Origin: Strongylocentrotus droebachiensis
Lineage: Eukaryota > Echinodermata > Echinoidea > Camarodonta > Strongylocentrotidae
Direction: 5' to 3'
Assembly: GCA_035222895.1 (NCBI GenBank)
Contig: JAVYIG010002732.1
Coordinates: 62,001 to 126,000 of the forward strand
DNA length: 64,000 nucleotides
In this document: in pieces, positions 59,231 through 64,000 of the stretch
How the letters are laid out: the number at the start of each line of letters is the position of its first letter
How positions within the stretch are numbered: position 1 is the stretch's first letter
Made by a program: the position numbers and the translations under genes
The notes under the pieces: model-generated
Told to the model about the DNA's origin: nothing
Database searches by the model: none
The model's input: the letters and a program-made list of their open reading frames with translations, nothing else

Positions 59231-59233
59231 ATA

Positions 59234-59986
59234 CAGTGCGTCCCAGAAAAAACGAAACCGAGAAGTATCGATGTTCTATCATAACTTAATCACAACTATT
59301 TTTAATGAATGATACATATTTGGAAAGCTTAGAGTCTCTTCTTTCATGTGATGCTACTCAGATGATGCATATTTCACGCATGAGTGATTAAAAGCAATTT
59401 GAAGGAAGGAAACCAAAAAGTCATTTGGCGGGCGGTATATCTGAATTTCGAAGAAAAATTCACATTTCTAGAAAGTTGAGTTTCTGCCCTTTGATATGAC
59501 ACCTCAATCAGGAAAAATGAGCAAGGAATAACAGAGTTCTGTTTGTTTAAAGTAGCCCTTACAATTTCATAATTTCAACAAGCGAATTCGTTTTCACTGG
59601 GTGCCTGCCGTAGCAAAAAGCAGATTTGACAAAAGACTTAACTCCGTTTCGTTGACAATCAGCCATGCATGAAGACTCTCGTATACGGCTGATTGTCAAC
59701 GAAACGGAGTTAAGTCTTTTGTTAATTTCGTTTATTGATACGGCAGGCAGCCAGTGAAAACGAATTCGTTTAATAAAATTATGGAAATGCAAGCACTACT
59801 TTAAACAAACAGAACTTTGTCATTCCTTTTAATCACTCATGCGTAAAATATGCATCACCTGAGTAGCATCACGTGAAAGAAGAGACTCTAAGCTTTCCAA
59901 ATATGTATCATTCATTAATTATAGTTGTGATTAAGTTATGATAGAACATCGATACTTCTCGGTTTCGTTTTTTCTGGAGTTGACTG
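59234..59986. mobile_element. 753-bp near-complete palindrome (mariner-like MITE)
   Basis: Starts TA|CAGTGCGTCCCAGAAAAAAC and ends with the matching GTTTCGTTTTTTCTGGAGTT then GACTG. The arms pair almost end to end; the core GACTTAACTCCGTTTCGTTG faces CAACGAAACGGAGTTAAGTC around a ~40-base loop. The right TA is not conserved. Confidence 0.75.
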
Positions 59987-60250
59987 AAGGGCATGCAATC
60001 AAACTCTTATGATAATATAATTTGCATTACATGAAGCGAGAGAAAAAAAAAAAATTGAATGGCGAAAGGTTGAAATAAATCGGACCAACGACAACAACAA
60101 AATGTTGTGTGTTTGAAATATTAGATCACTAAAAATATATGCGAATCGCAAATTGCAGATTTAGTCTTTGGATTGTTACGTTACGCATGGACAACTCTCG
60201 CGTTCGTCGCGTACCAAAATATCATAGATTTCTGTGTTGCTCTTTTTTAA

Positions 60251-60532
60251 GGGGGTATTTCACTAAGCGGCGAATGCATGCTTGCGAACGTAGCGAATCA
60301 GGGTTCGTGAAAGGTTGCTAAAGGTTGCAAGAAAATTCGCAAACAGTTTTCATTATCGCAAACAGTTTTTCTAGTCGCTTTCCCAAACACTTTCGCAAAC
60401 ATTTGCTCAAATGTTGCTAATTGTCACTTATGGCAGAGGCGAACCCTGATTTTCGCCAACAATCGTCAGAAAAGTTGGCGAATACAAAATTCGCAACGTT
60501 CGTAAACATTCGCCGCTGAGTGAAATGCCCCC
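60251..60532. mobile_element. palindromic MITE GGGGGTATTTCACT
   Basis: GGGGGTATTTCACTAAGCGG (then CGAATG) and CATTCGCCGCTGAGTGAAAT (then GCCCCC) are inverted ends. TTAA precedes the left end, but the right flank is AAGC. The interior repeats TCGCAAAC motifs. Confidence 0.65.
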
Positions 60533-60539
60533 AAGCGCC

Positions 60540-62540
60540 TTCTCTCCTGGGGCATGTCTAATAATTTCCTGTGGGCAGCATATATAAGAAAATACCCTCC
60601 TGAATTATACATTTTGAAAAGTTGACATTTTAGTAATTTGTTTGTTGTAACCAATTGGACATGTTGTCCGGCATCTCGTCGAAGTGACACTACCGATTTA
60701 GCCAGAAGGTCACTTAGCTTCTTTTTATTAGCAGCAAGCATAACCATTAGACACAAGACTGAGGAGTACACAATTTAAGATTCTGAATAATTTGTGTCCA
60801 GTAAACTGGTGGCTAGCTCGCATCGGGAAAAAAAACTGACGGTCGATGCTCTTTTTTGAAACAAAGAATTAGAAACCATACCAAAATATTTTTTTTCCAC
60901 TACCCCAATGTTTTGGTATATCGGGAATCAATATTCTCTAATTTTTTCAACTTATATAATATTTAATGTATACCATGTAATACTTAAACAAAAGAGAAAC
61001 GGGTTTTTTTTATCACCATAACACTGTTTGTTGACAATTTATGTATTACTATGTTCGTTATGCTCACACAAATTATGTATCAGTTGATTATTAATTATTT
61101 ATATGATTTTTATATGTTCCAAATACGTCAATACAAAAAAAATAAAGCTTGTTAAAAAATGTCATACCAAGACCAATAAAATCACTTAATTCCAAAAACA
61201 AAATGATCAAATTTTAGGAGGAAAAGGGAGAGTGGGTGAAGTGTAGAAATAAAACGGGGCGTGTAAATTTATTTCATGACTCACTTTACTTTATTTCTTT
61301 AGTAATCATGTTCGATTCTTTTTTTTTTCTTCTTTTTTTTGTAATAATTTTTTAAAACCTTGTACAAAAACGAGTGACATTTGACGCCAGAAATATATAT
61401 TTGTTATTTTATTATCAAAACGCCATGTGATTAACAAAATGGAAATTCATAAAAACAGTGAATCGCAACATTTTGTTTTTTATTATAAGTTGAAAAATCC
61501 TTTGTTTCCTCATTACATTATGTAGGTCTTTTTGATACTCATCTAACCGTTGTTTTCCTGACTGTATGAAGTTCGTTTTGACATTTTTTTTCACGAAACA
61601 GGAAGAAGTATAAAACAGCCAGACATAACCACGTGATATGATGAAGACTTGGCAAGCGACAAGATTATGTAATTACGGAATACAATAAAATACATGATAT
61701 TCACCGCAAAAAAGGGAGAAATTATGTTTACATCTACAATGCTGTATTTTACCTTGTAAATGACCTGCAATTCAGCTTCGGCTGCAAGAACGTCATATTG
61801 AATAAACCCGTATTGAATTGAATTGAATTGAATAAAATCCCAGCACAGACTGCATGTATGATTGCAATTCGGTTGCTACCGAGCAGCATCGTACGGTTTA
61901 GCCTTGTTTTTGTTAATTTTGTGCGTAGGTTTATCATTTTGTTATCTTTACTTTCTTTTCCCTTTTTGTTAATTATTTTCATTTTTGCTTTCTTGCTTTT
62001 CTCGTATGAAAATCCAAGATCTGCATCAGAAAAAAATCAAGTAGAAGGAGGAAGAAAAAAAAGGGAAAAGAGAGAAGTAATGTCATCTGTACAAGCATGG
62101 CGTTTACGTCGTAGTAATTCGAGATACATGCATGCACATGAGAGCGACCCTTGTTTTTAGCTGGGGGGGGGGGGGGGGGGGGTTGCTGGGATCGGGATGT
62201 TTTCTGTCAGAAAATAAGATCCTGACACTTGAGAGTATCTTAAACATTTGCGTCCGCCATGCCTATGCCATTTCTTATGTTCTCAATATTTGTGGACCTC
62301 TTGAAAATGAATGAATAAATCAATGAATGAATGGATGGATAAATAATGTGTTTGGATGAATGAATGAATGTATAATTAGATGCATAAGATCAAGTAAATT
62401 TATGAAACAAAGATACCCCGCCCAGTGGGGAATTCGAATGGGTGCCGCGCCGTCTGATTTTCATAAACATTAATTTGTACCACCTCCTTTCTTTATCCAC
62501 ATTTTAGGCTCATTAATCCTGCCCCTGTTTAAGGCAATTT
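60540..62540. other. no gene seen; one LINE tail
   Basis: AT-rich. 61755-61845 reads CTGCAATTCAGCTTCGGCTG and then tandem TTGAATTGAATTGAAT, a LINE 3' tail on the plus strand. A poly-G run lies near 62163. Confidence 0.5.
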
Positions 62541-62542
62541 AA

Positions 62543-63074
62543 AGGTACTATGTCCCTTTTGCAGCCAACCTCAAATTCTGTAGAACTTTGCAGGAATTAT
62601 GAATATGTCATGTATGTCCTATCTGTGAAATTTAAACGTTAGCAGTGTCCTCATATTCAAATTATGCAAGGAAACCCGTTTACTTGCTAGACTTCACTGT
62701 CAGACACTATTGAGTGACTGACTGGCTTTTTTTCTTCTTTGGTAATAACATACATGAAAAGAGTTGTAAAGGGTACATGAGCATTTGTCTACATCAATAA
62801 CCCACTTCTTGTGATGGCCAAGATTAAACTGATTGAATCTTTGCGCAGCATAAAAAGTATGACCATTCGGTACAATTGTCTGAAAATCAAGACTATTACT
62901 TTTGGGCTCTATAGCCCTAAAGTCGATTTGACAACTTATAGTCGTTATTTTCCCACTTGAAGACATTTTCAAGCCCCACCTTTTTTAGGGAAGTTCTAAA
63001 TTAGTATTATCTTTCAAATGCAGTTGGAATTTAACTTTTTCATTTTTTGGGCCTGCAAATGGGACATAGTACCT
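62543..63074. mobile_element. TTAA MITE family AGGTACTATGTCCC, complete copy
   Basis: TTAA|AGGTACTATGTCCCTTTTG at left and AAATGGGACATAGTACCT|TTAA at right, perfect 14-bp ends. The reference copy for 49611-50053 and the fragment at 19349. Confidence 0.85.
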
Positions 63075-63079
63075 TTAAG

Positions 63080-64000
63080 GCAAGGGTAGAAACAAGACTT
63101 TGTTTTAAAAATGGGGACATAATACCGAGAAGGGTCACGGTTCAGGGGCACTTTTATTTCTTGTATCCTTGAGAACCCAATTTGGTTTCAAGGAAGGGGA
63201 ACGAGACGGTTGCGCCTTTCCCATATTCGCCACTGATGTCAAGAAAAAAACTGCCACTTCATGCCGATCACAGGGTAATACATGTATAAATATGGCTCTC
63301 GAGATTGAAAGTGGGGAAAATGATGCCCCGCTAACGTCTCCCCCGACCCCCTTCTCGATTTTTGTTTTTGATGGGATTGGTCCTCCAACCGGGAATTTGA
63401 AGAAGAAAAAAACATTTCAACAAAATGATTTACTGCTGAATAACAACGTTCAAAGGTTATGGTACCTTGATGTACACCATTCTCCTCCCTCGTGTAATGA
63501 TGATTATCATGACTTAACGAGTATAGCATCGTGCAAGCTCTTCCGATGGAAGGTATTATCAATCTTCTGTATATCTTACCCGAGCAATAACAATTATCTT
63601 TTTTTCTGGTCTGAACGTCGAATTAAGGTCGCATAATAAACGAAATGTATCGTGAAACGTGTTTAAATGTACACACATTATTTTTATACCTAGGCGGGGC
63701 TCAGACTTTTTGTGAGAGCACAGTGAAAATAGACCAGCTTTCATTGAATGATTAGTTTCTTTATACGAGGTTCCTTTACAAAGTGCGATGTTGTTTTGAT
63801 GATTATTCATAAGAGGAGGGCCGAAGTCAATTTGAGTCGCTTGCTACTACTTCACAAGTTAAGCACATCTTCTTTTTCGAAAGATTTTATCATAATACAC
63901 ATTATTTAAGAGGTGTTTTTTTAATTTGTAGCGATCACCTCTAAATCGGAGGTGGCGTCCAAACATACCCATTATGTCGAAAATAGAATCTTGTTAATGA
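63080..64000. other. no supported gene
   Basis: A 155-codon plus-strand frame at 63169-63636 has no family resemblance, and no splice or polyadenylation context was identified. No repeat recognised. Confidence 0.4.

Noticed and set aside
63169-63636. 155-codon plus-strand frame
   Set aside because: No recognisable motif or gene context; within the range of chance for a window of this size.
1-64000. LTR retrotransposons or endogenous retroviruses
   Set aside because: No paired direct LTR-like repeats and no gag, protease or integrase motifs were seen; both reverse transcriptases found are LINE type.

Overview
The window looks like AT-rich intergenic and intronic DNA from a marine deuterostome invertebrate, most likely an echinoderm and plausibly a sea urchin. 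The assignment is inference. It rests on two spliced metazoan genes at roughly vertebrate-like divergence, LINEs of the CR1/Jockey kind, a long foldback element resembling the TU elements described from sea urchins, and many palindromic short transposons, poly-G runs and ACATGTACATGTA-type motifs. No species can be named without a search. No bacterial genes, CRISPR arrays, rRNA, LTR retroelements or Polinton-like elements were recognised.

Layout. 1-3.8 kb holds repeats: a CpG-rich patch, three CRE octamers, a duplicated segment with a tRNA-like relic, and a LINE relic. 3.8-7.5 kb is a LINE on the minus strand with an uninterrupted 1029-codon endonuclease/reverse transcriptase ORF. 9.69-14.99 kb is a foldback transposon whose ~1.7 kb inverted arms both carry the same beginning of a spliced gene. 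16.9-19.3 kb is a second, 5'-truncated LINE with two frameshifts. 19.6-21.2 kb has a poly(A) retro-insert with a 14-16 bp target duplication, a hairpin and a hAT-like MITE.

Host genes. MRPL47 (mitochondrial large-subunit protein uL29m/bL47m) lies on the plus strand at 21683-28360 in five exons (270 aa). PEX5 (peroxisomal PTS1 import receptor) lies on the minus strand at 33868-53867 in 14 coding exons (636 aa). The genes converge tail to tail across about 5 kb of 3'UTR and intergenic DNA. They act in different organelles and nothing here suggests a shared pathway. All splice junctions were read by eye; they keep frame throughout and give the family's expected lengths.

Introns and flanks are packed with short non-autonomous DNA transposons. 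At least five families are flanked by TTAA (49611, 54982, 34316, 53445, 35399) and others by TA (22157, 22826, 28418, 31590, 42343, 59234). Several are nested in one another. PEX5 introns also hold long TTC-type tracts (sense strand) and an 18-copy 21-bp minisatellite. 57.4-64 kb has no recognised gene, only MITEs, simple repeats and a LINE tail.
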